DNA of 64,000 bases from assembly GCF_031085175.1 (NCBI RefSeq), contig NZ_JAVHUY010000002.1, positions 186,001 through 250,000 on the forward strand. The letters run 5' to 3'. This DNA comes from Phytohabitans maris (GTDB taxonomy: Bacteria > Actinomycetota > Actinomycetes > Mycobacteriales > Micromonosporaceae). A program made the position numbers and the translations under genes. A model generated the notes under the pieces. It worked only from the letters and a program-made list of their open reading frames with translations. It made no database searches and had not been told where the DNA came from. Positions 1-11,011 of this stretch are shown here, one piece after another; position 1 is the stretch's first letter, and every line of letters begins with the position of its first letter.

Positions 1-829
1 TGCCGAACCAGAAACCGCCGGTCGCGCTGCCCAGCGCCCAGAGCGCGAGCAGCAGGCCGCCGAGGCTGTCGCCGTCGCTGTGCCGGCTGGCGTACGCCGG
101 CACGATCACGCCGGCAGCGCCGAACGCGGTGCCGAGGCCCGCCACGCAGACCAGCAGCGCCGGGAAGCCGCCGATCCGGAGCGGGCCGAGCCCGCGCGTG
201 TGCTGCTCGGCGGGGTGCGGGCGCCAGCCACGCATCGCCTTGCCACGGGCGACGATCAGCGTGCCGACCAGGGTCAGGACGGCCGCCCCCACGATCGCGG
301 CGGCCGGGCTGGCGAAGAGCACGAAGCCGGCGACCAGCAGCGGGCCGATCACGAAGACGAGTTCGAAGAGCGTGGTCTCCGCCGCCAGCGCCGCGCCGCG
401 GACGTGGTGGCGGTCGCCGCCGGGCTCGGTGAGATCGTTCCAGGCGCCGCGGATGGCAGCGGTCAGCGGCGGGTACGTGGCGCCCGCCACCGCCGAGGCC
501 GCGAAGATCACCGGCATCGTGTCCATCCGGCTGGCGAGCATCAGCGCGCCGAGCGCGACGGGGTGGGCGATGCCGGTCAGCAGGAGTACCGGCGAGGGGC
601 CGATCCGGTCGGCGATGCGTCCCGCCACCGGGCTGAGGGCGGCGCCGGCCACGGCGTAGATGCCGCCCGCGATGGCGGCGGGGGTGTACCGGTCGGTGGC
701 CTGCTGGACGAGGAGCAGCAGCGCCAGCGGCGTCATGCCGATGCCCAGCCGGGCGACGATGCCGACCACGAGGAGGACCGGAGCGCCGGGGATCCGCCAG
801 ACCGCCGAGTAATGGCGCAGCGCGGCCAC
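1..829 (-). CDS. MFS transporter, 5' part only
   Basis: Reading the minus strand from a GTG at 829 gives an open frame of 276 codons that runs off the window edge, so the C-terminal part is missing. A clear ribosome site (GGGAGGTG) sits 5 bases before the GTG, which fixes the start. The protein is strongly hydrophobic with about eight predicted membrane segments and the loop motif [11 protein letters not shown] between helices 2 and 3, typical of major facilitator superfamily exporters. The fold and the loop motif support a proton-driven transporter of the cytoplasmic membrane; the substrate cannot be told. It is transcribed away from htpX and is probably monocistronic here. What could change: the missing C-terminus may place it in a specific drug-efflux subfamily. 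Confidence 0.8.
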   Translation of the reverse strand, partial: MAALRHYSAVWRIPGAPVLLVVGIVARLGIGMTPLALLLLVQQATDRYTPAAIAGGIYAVAGAALSPVAGRIADRIGPSPVLLLTGIAHPVALGALMLASRMDTMPVIFAASAVAGATYPPLTAAIRGAWNDLTEPGGDRHHVRGAALAAETTLFELVFVIGPLLVAGFVLFASPAAAIVGAAVLTLVGTLIVARGKAMRGWRPHPAEQHTRGLGPLRIGGFPALLVCVAGLGTAFGAAGVIVPAYASRHSDGDSLGGLLLALWALGSATGGFWFG

Positions 830-903
830 AGCGCACCTCCCATGTAATGACCGACAGACCCATCCGACCCTAACCAAGATCCGCCGGCGGCGGCTACACG
901 ATT

Positions 904-934
904 ACGGGCCCGGGGTCGGTGACCCCGGGCCCGT
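904..934. terminator. hairpin terminator after htpX
   Basis: A perfect 14-bp stem (904-917 with 921-934) closed by a GGT triloop lies 15 bases beyond the htpX stop. There is no T-tract, which is usual for terminators in high-GC actinomycetes. It also lies upstream of the divergent-facing 829 start, so it insulates the two minus-strand units from each other. Confidence 0.75.
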
Positions 935-949
935 ACAGAGAGGTGCGGA

Positions 950-1828
950 CTACCGCTGGAACTGGACCGGGCCGGAGTTGGCGGCCATCTGCTCCAAGCG
1001 GCGCACCCGCTCGGCCATCGGCGGGTGGGTGGAGAACAGCGACGCGATGCCGCCGCCCTTGAACGGGTTGTCGATCATCAGGTGGGCGGTGCTGGTGAGC
1101 TGGCCCTCCGCCGGGAGCGGCAGCCGCTGCGCGCCGTAGTGGATCTTGCGGAGCGCGGAGGCGAGCGCCAGCGGGTCGTTGGTCAGCCGCGCGCCGGAGG
1201 CGTCGGCCTGGTACTCGCGGCTCCGGCTGATCGCCAGCTGGATGACCGAGGCCGCGATCGGGCCGAGGATCACCATCAGCAGCAGCACGGCCGGGTTGAC
1301 GCCATCGTCGTCGTCTCCGCCCAGCGGGAGGAACAGCGCGATGTTGGCGACGAACGTGATGATGGTCGCGAGCGCGCCGGCGACGCTGGAGATCAAGATG
1401 TCGCGGTTGTAGACGTGCGACAGCTCGTGGCCGATGACGCCGCGCAGCTCGCGGTAGTCGAGGATCTGGGTGATGCCCTGCGTCACCGCGACCGCCGCGT
1501 GACGCGGGTTACGCCCGGTGGCGAAGGCGTTGGGCTGCATCGTGGGGCTCACGTACAGCCGGGGCATCGGCTGGCCCGCCTGGGTCGAGAGCTCCCGCAC
1601 CATCTGGTACAGAGCGGGGAACTCCGCCTCGCTGACCGGCTTGGCCCGCATCGACCGCAACGCGATCTTGTCGGACCAGAAGTAGCTGACGGCGTTGATG
1701 CCCAGCGCGATGATCACCGCGATGACCAGGCCGCCGCTGCCGCCGAACCAGTAGCCGAGGGCCAGCACGATACCGGAGAGCAGGCCGAGCAGAGCGGCCG
1801 TCTTGAGACCGTTCCAATGCCTGTGCAC
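950..1828 (-). CDS. htpX: HtpX membrane zinc metalloprotease (M48)
   Basis: HtpX degrades misfolded or damaged membrane proteins at the cytoplasmic membrane. The 292-residue protein has two N-terminal membrane segments, the zinc site HELSH in the middle, a second hydrophobic pair after it, and a downstream glutamate in the SREYQAD motif that supplies the third zinc ligand. The start is placed at the second GTG (1828) because AAGGAG lies nine bases ahead of it; the GTG at 1834 is only three bases from that site. Length and N-terminus ([13 protein letters not shown]) match actinobacterial HtpX. A strong hairpin follows the gene. It is upstream-adjacent to the complex I genes but separated by over 100 bases, so co-regulation is not implied. 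Confidence 0.93.
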   Translation of the reverse strand: MHRHWNGLKTAALLGLLSGIVLALGYWFGGSGGLVIAVIIALGINAVSYFWSDKIALRSMRAKPVSEAEFPALYQMVRELSTQAGQPMPRLYVSPTMQPNAFATGRNPRHAAVAVTQGITQILDYRELRGVIGHELSHVYNRDILISSVAGALATIITFVANIALFLPLGGDDDDGVNPAVLLLMVILGPIAASVIQLAISRSREYQADASGARLTNDPLALASALRKIHYGAQRLPLPAEGQLTSTAHLMIDNPFKGGGIASLFSTHPPMAERVRRLEQMAANSGPVQFQR

Positions 1829-1941
1829 GATCACTCACTCCTTCAGGACCCGGGACCGGAGGGCCCGGCATCAGGCGTAACAACCTGATGCCCCTCCTAT
1901 CATCCGCGCATTCCTGTGACCTTGCTGAGAGTCGGCCCAGG

Positions 1942-3371
1942 TCAGGAGAGGTCGAGCACCATCTGCGGAGCGAACCCCACCAATACCACCGCCAGCGTGG
2001 CCGCGCCCAGCGCCGCCGCCACCGCCCACGGCACCCGGGCGCGCACGCCGGCGGCGGGCGCGGGCCCGTAGAGGGCCGCGGCGACCCGCACGTAGTACGC
2101 GAGGCCGATCACCGCGTTGAGCGCGACCACCACGGCCAGCCAGCCGGCGCCGCCGTCGAGCAGCGAGCGCACCACCACGACCTTGGCGAAGAGCCCGGCC
2201 AGCCCCGGGGGCAGGCCGGCGAGGCCGACCAGCGCCAGCACCAGGGCGGCGCCGGCCCACGGGTGGGTGCGCGCGGCGCCGCGGTAGTCGGCGATCAGGC
2301 CGCCATCCTCGCCGGGGCGCAGCGCCACCACTGCGCCGAACGCGCCGATCTCCAAGAGGACATAAAAGACGGTGTACGCCACGGTGGCGGAAACGGCCAC
2401 GGACAGCGCCTCGGCGGTGCGCCCCTCCGCCAGCATGAACCCGCCGAGCGGGGCCAGGATGTACCCCGCCTGGGCCACGGACGACCAGGCGAGCAGGCGC
2501 ACCATGCGGGTCTGCCGGAGGGCGACCAGGTTGCCGACCGTCATCGTGAGCACGGCCAGCACCGCGAGGGCGGGACCGGCCAGGTCGAGCGCCGGGCGGA
2601 GGCCGTCGACGACCGCGTACAGGATCGCGATGACCCCGCCCAGCTTCGAGGCGGTGGAGAGGTAGGCGGCGATCGGGACGGGCGCGCCGTCGTACGTGGC
2701 CGGGGCCCACGCGTGGAACGGCACGGCGGCCACCTTGAACGCCAGCCCCGACAGCACCAGAACCACCGCCGCGCCGGTGAGCGGGAGGTCGGGCAGGCCG
2801 GTGGCGAGCGTGGCGAGGTGGACCCGACCGCTCACGGCGTACAGGAGGGCGGCGCCGAGCAGCGTCACCGCGGTCGCCACGACGCTGACCACGAAGAACG
2901 TGACCGCGCCCTCGGCGCTCGCCACGGTGCGGCGGCGGAGGCCGACCAGCGCGTACAGGGGGAGGGTGAGCGTCTCCAGCGCCACGATCAGCGTGATCAG
3001 GTCGCCGGCCGAGCCGAGCACCACACCGCCGGTCATCGAGCAGGCGAGCAGGAAGGCATACTCCCCCGGCGGGACGTCCCTGGTGGCGGCGGAGAGGCCG
3101 ATCACGCCGAGAGTGAGCAGCGCGAAGAGGGCGGCGATCAGGGCAGAACGGTCGTTCGCGACAAAGGAGCAGGCATCGGGCACGCAGAACGTCTGGCGGT
3201 CGTCCCCCGACCCGATCCCGATGGCGCCCGCCGCGGTGGCGAGCGCCCCGAGCGCGGCCACCGCGAGCACCGCGGCGCGGCGGGCCAGGACGAGGTCGGT
3301 GAGCAGCACGAGTACGGCGGTGCCGGCGGCCAGGTAGGCGGGCAGCAGCGCGAGGTGGTCGACCGACTGCG

Positions 3372-3375
<4 letters not shown>
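1942..3375 (-). CDS. nuoN: NADH-quinone oxidoreductase subunit N
   Basis: Antiporter-like membrane subunit of complex I, 477 residues with about 13-14 membrane helices. The conserved glutamate of helix 5 is seen in ALETLTLPLYAL, and the lysine of helix 7 in FKVAAVPFHAW followed by TYDGAPVPIAAYLSTASK, the signature of the proton-translocating family. Its GTG start at 3375 overlaps the nuoM stop in a GTGA junction, so translation is probably coupled. It is the last gene of the nuoI-J-K-L-M-N run. Nothing is missing internally, so the pump half-channel residues are present. Confidence 0.95.
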
Positions 3376-4846
<1,471 letters not shown>

Positions 4847-4850
<4 letters not shown>

Positions 4851-6592
4851 AGGATCACCCCCAGGGCGGCGAGCAGGACGGCGGCGGCGAGTACCGCGGT
4901 GGCGGCGCGCGGCAGGCCGCTGCGGTGTGCGGTGGCGAGGCGCCGGCCGAGGCCCACGGCGAGACGTCCGGTGCCCTCGACCGCCCCGTCGACCCCCGCC
5001 TCGTCGGCGAGCCGGATCCCGTGGGCCAGGGACCGCACCGGGCGTACCAGGAGGAGGTGCTGGACCTCGTCGAGCCAGAACGCGCGGGCGAAGGCCGGGA
5101 CGGTCGGCACGCCGCGCCAACCCACGACGGCGCCGGCGGCCAGCAGCGCGACCGGGAGCAGCGCCCAGGCGTCGATGCTGGCCTCTTCGAGGCCGATGGC
5201 CTCGCGAAACGCCGGCCAGAAGACGGCCAGGCCGAGGAGGGCGCTGGGGACGGCGAGGAGGGCGATCGGCCAGCGCATGAGCGGCGGTGCTTCGTGGCCG
5301 TGGGCGTTGGCGGGCCCGAAGAACACGCCGCGCAGCAGGCGGGCGGCGTAGAGGGCGGTGATCGCGATGCCGGCCAGCGCGGCCAGCCAGACCAGCCACC
5401 CCACCCACTCAGGCGCCGGGCCGTGCGGGTGGTGGGCGGCGACGACGATGCTCTCCTTGCTCCAGAAGCCGGCGAGCGGCGGGAGGCCGGCGAGCGCGCC
5501 CAACCCGATCGCGAACGACCAGAACGTCACCGGCATGTCTCGCCGCAGCCCGCCCATCCGCGACATCAGGGTGCTGCCGACCGCGTGGATCACGCAGCCG
5601 GCGGCAAGGAAGAGCAGCGCCTTGAACGCGGCGTGGGTGAGCAGGTGGAAGAGCGCGGCGGAGGTGGAGCCGACCGCGAGCGCACCGGCCATGTAGCCGA
5701 TCTGGGAGACGGTGGACCAGGCGAGTACCCGCTTGATGTCGTCTTGCGCGGTGGCGGCGAGCGCGCCGAGCAGCAGCGTGATCGCCGCCATGACGCCGAG
5801 GACGGCCAGGGCGGTGCCGGTGAAGAGCGGGTACAGCCGGGTCACGACGTAGATTCCGGCGGCCACCATCGTCGCGGCGTGGATGAGCGCGGAGATCGGG
5901 GTTGGGCCGGCCATCGCGTCGGGCAGCCAGGTGTGCAGCGGGAACTGGGCACTCTTGCCCGCCACGCCGGCGAGGAGCAGCAGGCCGGCGACGGTGAGCG
6001 TGGTGGCGCTGTAGTCGTGGGCGAGCACGCCGGCGATGCGGAACGTGCCCGCGCCGATGCCGAGCACCGCGATCCCGAGCAGGAAGCCGACGTCGCCGAC
6101 CCGGGTGACGATGAACGCCTTGACCGCGGCGGCCGGGGCCTCGGGGAGGCGGCGGTCGTGGCCGATGAGGAGGTACGAGCAGATGCCCATCACCTCCCAG
6201 CCGACCAGCAACATGATCAGGTCACCGGCGACGACGACCAGCAGCATGGCGGCGGTGAAGAGGCTGACCTGGGCCGCGTACGGCGGGTAGCGGTCGTCGC
6301 CGGCGAGGTAGGCGATCGAGTAGACCTGCACGGCGAGGGCGACCACGCCGACCGCGACGGCGACGAGGATCGCGGGCTGGTCGACCCGCGCGCCGAAGGT
6401 GACGGTGAGGTCGCCGATGTCCAGCCATCTCTGGCTTTCGTCTGATTTATTCAGAAATGGAGCGATGGCGAGCGCGCCGCCCGCGCCGATGACCGCTACC
6501 GTGGCCGCCGCTCTTCTGGCTCGCAGGGGCAGCAGGAGACCGACGAGGGCGGCGGCGAACGGCACGGCCGGGAGGAGCACCCCCGGGATCAC
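4847..6592 (-). CDS. nuoL: NADH-quinone oxidoreductase subunit L
   Basis: Largest antiporter-like subunit at the distal end of the membrane arm, 581 residues. GWEVMGICSYLLIGHD and GKSAQFPLHTWLPDAM hold the conserved glutamate and lysine; HAATMVAAGIYVVTR follows. The C-terminus keeps a lateral-helix-like amphipathic segment and a final membrane helix. At 581 residues it is slightly shorter than typical NuoL of a little over 600. Start GTG 6592 overlaps the nuoK stop, the stop overlaps the nuoM start, so the three are coupled. Confidence 0.95.
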
Positions 6593-6903
6593 GCGTCGAT
6601 CCTTTCCAGCGGTACCTCGTCGACGGCCACGCTCGCTCGCAGGCGGTACAGCTGGAGCACGATCGCCAGCCCCACGCCCACCTCGGCGGCGGCGATCACG
6701 ATGACGAAGAGCGCGAAGACCTGGCCGGTGTGCGGCAGCGCGGCCCGTACGGTGGTGTCGGCGGTGACCAGGATCAGGTTGACCGCGTTGAGCATGAGCT
6801 CGACCGACATCAGCAGCAGCACCGCGTTACGGCGGCGCAGGACTCCGTAGACCCCGATGCCGAAGAGCAGGGCGGCCGTGACGTACGGGATGACCGGCCT
6901 CAT
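6589..6903 (-). CDS. nuoK: NADH-quinone oxidoreductase subunit K
   Basis: Small complex I membrane subunit of 104 residues with three helices. The two buried glutamates of the family are seen in SVELMLNAVNL and AAAEVGVGLAI. The start is the ATG at 6903, which overlaps the nuoJ stop (ATGA); the frame extends further upstream but those residues are not NuoK-like. Ends at a GTGA junction with nuoL. Confidence 0.95.
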   Translation of the reverse strand: MRPVIPYVTAALLFGIGVYGVLRRRNAVLLLMSVELMLNAVNLILVTADTTVRAALPHTGQVFALFVIVIAAAEVGVGLAIVLQLYRLRASVAVDEVPLERIDA

Positions 6904-7511
6904 CGGTCCGCCCCCGCGCCTCGCCGGTCCGCCCCTGCCCCTGCCCCTGCGTCTCGCCGGTCCGCACCTGCCCCCGGGTCTCGCCGGTCTGCCCCTGGCC
7001 ACGCGTCTCGCCGGTCTGCCCCTATGTCTGGGCGCGAGATCACGATCGCCCCGACGAGCGCGGCGAGCAGGAGCACGGAGAGTACCTCGAACGGGAGCAC
7101 CCAGGAGCCGAAGATGTCGCTGCCAAGCCGCTCGGCGGTGCCCGCCTCGGGCAGGTCCACTGTGGTCCACCGGAACGCGTCGACCAGCAACGCGGCCAGT
7201 CCCAGCCCGGCCCCGCCACCGACCAGCACGGCCGGCCAGCCGGGGCGGTCGAGGTCGTCGGAGGCGCCGATCGGGGCGCGAGTCAGCATCACCGCGAAGA
7301 GCAGCAGCACCACGACCGCGCCCACGTAGATCAGCACCTGCACCCAGGCCACGAGCTCGGCGGTGAGCACCAGGTAGAGGCCGGCCATCGCGCCGAGGCA
7401 GACCACCAGGTACAGGCCGGCGCGCACCAGGTGCTTGGTGGTCACCACGAGCAGCGCCGAGCCCACCGCCACGGCACCCAGCCCGAGCAGCAGCACGTCG
7501 GCGGCGGTCAT
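6900..7511 (-). CDS. nuoJ: NADH-quinone oxidoreductase subunit J with repetitive tail
   Basis: Complex I membrane subunit with five helices within about the first 165 residues ([17 protein letters not shown] onward), total 203 residues. The start ATG at 7511 overlaps the nuoI stop (ATGA). After the last helix the protein continues with a hydrophilic tail built from repeats of the type GADRRD separated by Pro, Ala and Gly; this part is repetitive at DNA level too (see the repeat at 6903-7022). NuoJ normally ends with a short tail that is not repetitive, so this is an expansion. The helices themselves look intact. Confidence 0.93.
   Translation of the reverse strand: MTAADVLLLGLGAVAVGSALLVVTTKHLVRAGLYLVVCLGAMAGLYLVLTAELVAWVQVLIYVGAVVVLLLFAVMLTRAPIGASDDLDRPGWPAVLVGGGAGLGLAALLVDAFRWTTVDLPEAGTAERLGSDIFGSWVLPFEVLSVLLLAALVGAIVISRPDIGADRRDAWPGADRRDPGAGADRRDAGAGAGADRRGAGADR
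6903..7022. repeat. tandem repeat coding for the NuoJ tail
   Basis: The plus strand shows five imperfect copies of a unit close to TCTCGCCGGTCTGCCCCT, spaced by variable CCTGCC or GCCACG inserts. On the minus strand they encode GADRR blocks at the NuoJ C-terminus and keep the frame. The nuoK start follows directly. A similar, longer in-frame expansion is seen at the end of nuoC in the same locus. Confidence 0.8.
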
Positions 7512-8017
7512 GGGGTCTGCGCCTTCTTGGCCGCGGTCGCCTCTTCCTTGCTCGGCTCGCCGTTGGGGTCGTGCACGGGCGGCGGCGGCACGGTGGCCAT
7601 CCACTCCCCGAGCCGTCCCTTGTCGTGGAGGAGGTCACGGATGTCGTACTCGGCGTACTCGAACTCGGGCGTCCAGTAGAGCGCGTCGAAGGGACAGGCT
7701 TCGATGCAGATCCCGCAGTACATGCAGAGCGAGAAGTCGATGTCGAAGCGGTCGAGCACGTTGCGCTGGCGGGCCCGGGCCGCGCCGGGCACGACCACCT
7801 CTTCCTTGTGCGAGTCGATGTAGATGCACCAGTCGGGGCACTCGCGGGCGCACAGCATGCAGACCGTGCAGTTCTCCTCCAGCAGCGCGATCACCCCGCG
7901 CGAGCGCGGCGGGAGGTCGGGCGCCACGTCCGGGTACTGCTGCGTGTGCGACCGGCGGGTCATCGTCTTGAGGGTGACGGCCAGCCCCTTCGCCAGCCCC
8001 TCGCCAGGCACGCCCAT
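7508..8017 (-). CDS. nuoI: NADH-quinone oxidoreductase subunit I
   Basis: Ferredoxin-like peripheral subunit of 169 residues carrying clusters N6a and N6b. Both four-cysteine sets are complete: [12 protein letters not shown] and [12 protein letters not shown]. The C-terminal region is a short, charged, proline-rich tail. ATG at 8017 has a weak AGGA upstream. The gene heads the nuoI-J-K-L-M-N run; the next gene upstream (8085-8666) is on the other strand, so nuoI probably has its own promoter in the 67 bases between them. Confidence 0.95.
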   Translation of the reverse strand: MGVPGEGLAKGLAVTLKTMTRRSHTQQYPDVAPDLPPRSRGVIALLEENCTVCMLCARECPDWCIYIDSHKEEVVVPGAARARQRNVLDRFDIDFSLCMYCGICIEACPFDALYWTPEFEYAEYDIRDLLHDKGRLGEWMATVPPPPVHDPNGEPSKEEATAAKKAQTP

Positions 8018-8084
8018 GCCGCATATCCTGCCCCGTCAGCCGCTGGGGCGCGAGCACCACAACAGATCGGCGTACCGTGAGGGC

Positions 8085-8666
8085 ATGACCGCAGCACTCA
8101 GCGAAATCCACCCGCCGCCGGGCGGATGGACCACTGATGACCTGGATGCCCTGCCGGAGGACGGCTACCGCCGCGAGCTGATTGACGGGGTTCTTATCCT
8201 GTCGCCGTCCCCGACCGATATCCATCAGATCATCGCCGGGCGCTTGATGGTCACGCTTGAGGAAGGCTGTCCAGACGATCTCCAGGTCGCCCAGGGCGTC
8301 GAGGTGCGAGTGAGTAAACGCCGGTCGTTCATCCCGGACGTCCTGGTGACCACCGATGCGGCAGCTCAACGACGGACGTCAAAGTATGAGCCGCACGAGG
8401 TGGTGCTGGCCGTCGAGATCGTCTCCGATGGTTCGCAGACGATGGACCGCATCACCAAGCCAGCCCTCTACGCCCAAGCGGGCATCCCGTACTACTGGCG
8501 GATAGAGACCGAGAACGGCATCGTGGTCCACACCCACAAGATCGACTCCGCCGACGAGATCTACCAGCCGACGGGGCAGTTCACGGACGTCGTCAAGATC
8601 GACGAGCCGTGGCCGATCAGCCTACCGGTCAGCCGGATCACTCCTCGGCACTACCGGGCGGGGTGA
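8085..8666 (+). CDS. Uma2-family (DUF820) endonuclease-like protein
   Basis: A 193-residue member of the Uma2 family, which has a restriction-endonuclease-like (PD-(D/E)XK) fold and is abundant in actinomycetes and cyanobacteria; cellular role is not established. The core is visible: YRRELIDGVL near residue 30, FIPDVLV near 87 and LAVEIVSDGSQ near 115, then KPALYAQAGIPYYW, the usual C-terminal signature. The ATG at 8085 follows GTGAGGG. It is inserted, on the opposite strand, between nuoH and nuoI and its last 29 bases overlap the 3' end of the minus-strand SnoaL-like gene. Codon use is noticeably less GC-extreme than its neighbours, which suggests a later arrival. Confidence 0.85.
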   Translation: MTAALSEIHPPPGGWTTDDLDALPEDGYRRELIDGVLILSPSPTDIHQIIAGRLMVTLEEGCPDDLQVAQGVEVRVSKRRSFIPDVLVTTDAAAQRRTSKYEPHEVVLAVEIVSDGSQTMDRITKPALYAQAGIPYYWRIETENGIVVHTHKIDSADEIYQPTGQFTDVVKIDEPWPISLPVSRITPRHYRAG

Positions 8667-9057
8667 ACTCGACGCCGAGCTGCTGCAAGACCTGAAAGAG
8701 CTCGTTGACGCTCCAGACGTCACTGATCTTGCCGTCGCCGTCGAAGCGGAGGAACGTGGCGCCCGAGTAGCTGACCACCTCGCCGGTGGGTGGCACCGGG
8801 CCGAACCGGCCGGTCTGGGTGCCGGCGGCGCGCCAGTGGACGGCCGCGCGCTCACCGTCCACGAGCAGATCGACGATCTTGTAGCGCAGGTCCGGGAACG
8901 CCGCGCGGCGCTCACCGTGCCAGGCCAGCACGCCCTGCGGGCCGCTCTCGCCGAGGCCAGGGCAGTCAGAGGCGACCAGGTCGTACGCCGTTTCCACTTG
9001 GTTGCCGTTCCAGACGTCGGCAACGAACTGTCGTACCGCGGTGTCCACATCGACCAC
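8638..9057 (-). CDS. SnoaL-like / NTF2-fold protein
   Basis: A 139-residue protein of the SnoaL-like polyketide cyclase / ester cyclase superfamily (NTF2-like cone fold). Features seen: N-terminal helix DTAVRQFVADVWN, FPDLRYKIVDLLVDGERAAVHW in the middle and a FRDG-type strand FLRFDGDGKISDVW near the end. The start is one of two GTG codons, 9057 or 9048; neither has a good ribosome site. It follows nuoH by 11 bases on the same strand and so is likely read on the nuoC-nuoH transcript. Members of this fold do many things (isomerase, hydrolase, binding), so no reaction is assigned. Confidence 0.75.
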   Translation of the reverse strand: MVDVDTAVRQFVADVWNGNQVETAYDLVASDCPGLGESGPQGVLAWHGERRAAFPDLRYKIVDLLVDGERAAVHWRAAGTQTGRFGPVPPTGEVVSYSGATFLRFDGDGKISDVWSVNELFQVLQQLGVEFTPPGSAEE

Positions 9058-9068
9058 GGTCGCGCAGC

Positions 9069-10031
9069 TTACATGAGAACCTTGACAGCCGCGGTCAACA
9101 CCAGCTGTGCCAGCGCGAGTGGCACGAGTACCAGCCAACACAGGCGCTGGAGCTGATCTTCGCGCAGCCGGGGGTACGAGACGCGGAGCCAAATGATCAC
9201 AAAGGACACCGCGAAAACCTTGATCAGCGTCCACAGCCAGCCGAGGTAGTCGTCGCCGAACGGGCCCTGCCAGCCGCCCAGGAAGAGCACGGTCGTGAGG
9301 GCGGCGATGACCACGATGCCCACGTACTCGGCGAGGAGGAAGAACGCGAAGCGCAGGCCGGTGTACTCGGTCATGTATCCGAAGACGAGCTCGGAGTCGG
9401 CGATCGGCATGTCGAACGGCGGCCGCCGGATCTCGGCCACCCCGGCCACGAAGAAGACCACCATCGCGGGCGCCTGCCACAGCAGCCACCACGGCTCCCA
9501 CGCCTCGACGATGCCGGGCAGCGAGAGGGTGCCGGCGGCCATCGCCACGCTGGCGGCGGCGAGCACCAGCGGCAGCTCGTACCCGAGGAGCTGGGCCGCG
9601 GCGCGGAGGCCGCCGAGCAGGCTGTACTTGTTGGCCGACGCCCAGCCGGACATCAGCACCGCCACCACGCCCACGCCGACCACGGCGAGTACGAAGAAGA
9701 GCCCGATGTCGAGCGGCTCGCCGACCAGGTCGCCGGGGCCGAGCGGGATGACGAGGAGGGCGAGCAGGTAGGGCACGAGGGCGACCACCGGCGCGAGCCG
9801 GAAGACCGGCCGGTCGGCGGCGCTCGGGGTGACGTCCTCCTTCTGCACGAACTTGACGCCGTCGGCGATCAGCTGGGCCCAGCCGTGGAAGGCACCCGCG
9901 TACATCGGGCCGAGCCGCCCCTGCATGTGGGCCATCACCTTGTGCTCGGCCTGGCCGACGAGCAGCGGCAGGGTGAGGAAGGCGACGACCACACCGGCGA
10001 CCCGGATGATCAGCTCCAGCCAGAGCGGCAT
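9069..10031 (-). CDS. nuoH: NADH-quinone oxidoreductase subunit H
   Basis: Membrane subunit of 320 residues and eight helices that forms the quinone chamber together with NuoB and NuoD. The quinone-loop signature is present: RRPPFDMPIADSELVFGYM then TEYTGLRFAFFLLAEY. GRLGPMYAGAFHGWAQLIADGVKF is the conserved first loop. The ATG at 10031 overlaps the nuoC stop by one base (TGATG). The frame runs further upstream through the nuoC tail, but that is shadow. Its usual neighbour NuoG is absent, as is NuoD. Confidence 0.95.
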   Translation of the reverse strand: MPLWLELIIRVAGVVVAFLTLPLLVGQAEHKVMAHMQGRLGPMYAGAFHGWAQLIADGVKFVQKEDVTPSAADRPVFRLAPVVALVPYLLALLVIPLGPGDLVGEPLDIGLFFVLAVVGVGVVAVLMSGWASANKYSLLGGLRAAAQLLGYELPLVLAAASVAMAAGTLSLPGIVEAWEPWWLLWQAPAMVVFFVAGVAEIRRPPFDMPIADSELVFGYMTEYTGLRFAFFLLAEYVGIVVIAALTTVLFLGGWQGPFGDDYLGWLWTLIKVFAVSFVIIWLRVSYPRLREDQLQRLCWLVLVPLALAQLVLTAAVKVLM

Positions 10032-10957
10032 CAGCGGCCCTCCTCGCCGCCGGACCCCGGGCCGCCCTCGCCGCCAGACCCCGGGCCCGCCTCGCCACCG
10101 GACCGCGGACCGCGCGAGGCCCCGGACGCCGGGCCCTCGCCGCCGGACGCCCGGCCCGCCTCGCCACCGGAACCCGGGCCGCCTGAAGCACCGCCGGACG
10201 CCGGACCCGCCTCGCCACCGGATCGCGGACCGCGCGCGGCGCCGGACGCCGGGCCCGCCTCGCCGCCGGATCGCGGACTGCGCGAGACGCCGGACACCGG
10301 GCCGCGGGGGGCGCCGGACGCCGGGCCGCCTGAAGCGCCGCGGGCCGGGCCGGGCGCTGGAGGCGCCGGAGCGGGTCCCCACTCGCCGGGGGCGGGCACT
10401 CCCGGCGGGCGCATCGGGGCGCGCTTGCCGCCGCCGTGCCCGGACTCGCCCGGCTCCTTGGCGCCCGGCCACGGCTTGGCCACGCGGGACGCCAGCACGA
10501 ACTCCTTGCGCAGCGGATGCCCCTCGAACTCCGGCGCCAGCAGCAGCGGCCGCAGCTCGCCGTGCCCGGGAAAGTCGATCCCGAACATCTCGTGCGTCTC
10601 CCGCTCGTGCCAGGCCGCGCCCGGGTAGACCGGCACGACCGACTCGACGGCCGGCGTGTCGCGGGGCACGCGGGTGCGGACGAGCACCCCGTGCCGCTGG
10701 CTCGTGGACCAGAGGTGGGCCACGACCGAGAAGCCCTCGTCGAGTTCGTCGACCGCGGAGAGCCAGTCGAAGAAGTCGAAGGCCAGCGTCGCGTCGTCGC
10801 GGGCGGCGAGCAGCGCCGCCGCCCAGGAGCGCGGGGGCACGTCGACGGTCGCGCGCGCGTAGGACTGGCCGCCGGAGACGGACGCCACGACGTCCGGGGC
10901 GGGCCCGAGCACCTCGACCAGCCGCGCACCGACCTCGTCCGGCGTCATGTTGGGCAT
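10031..10957 (-). CDS. nuoC: NADH-quinone oxidoreductase subunit C with long repetitive tail
   Basis: Peripheral (30-kDa) subunit of complex I. The family domain occupies about residues 1-180 and contains the signature [16 protein letters not shown] followed by LRPLLL. After the usual actinobacterial ending [17 protein letters not shown] the protein continues for roughly 100 residues of Gly/Ser/Pro/Arg repeats ([13 protein letters not shown] type). Tail length is unusual; most NuoC end soon after EWGP. The ATG at 10957 has no obvious ribosome site and an alternative ATG lies three codons in. It stands alone, unfused to NuoD and without a nuoD gene beside it. Confidence 0.93.
   Translation of the reverse strand: MPNMTPDEVGARLVEVLGPAPDVVASVSGGQSYARATVDVPPRSWAAALLAARDDATLAFDFFDWLSAVDELDEGFSVVAHLWSTSQRHGVLVRTRVPRDTPAVESVVPVYPGAAWHERETHEMFGIDFPGHGELRPLLLAPEFEGHPLRKEFVLASRVAKPWPGAKEPGESGHGGGKRAPMRPPGVPAPGEWGPAPAPPAPGPARGASGGPASGAPRGPVSGVSRSPRSGGEAGPASGAARGPRSGGEAGPASGGASGGPGSGGEAGRASGGEGPASGASRGPRSGGEAGPGSGGEGGPGSGGEEGR
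10034..10345. repeat. GC-rich tandem repeats coding for the NuoC tail
   Basis: About 300 bases of degenerate repeats built on two units, CGCCGGACGCCGGGCCC and CTCGCCACCGGATCGCGG, in several copies (for example near 10192, 10240 and 10310). They stay in frame with nuoC and give alternating GPASG and RGPRSGGEA blocks. Such arrays are prone to slippage, so their length should vary between strains. Confidence 0.8.
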
Positions 10958-11011
10958 TTTAGGGCTACCGGAGGCAGGAGCATGACCGTCGACCGTGCCG
11001 AGCCGGCCGGG

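Noticed and set aside
10034-10345. CRISPR-like array in the nuoC tail
   Set aside because: Units are unequal, have no unique spacers and stay in frame with nuoC as Gly/Ser/Pro codons; there are no cas genes.
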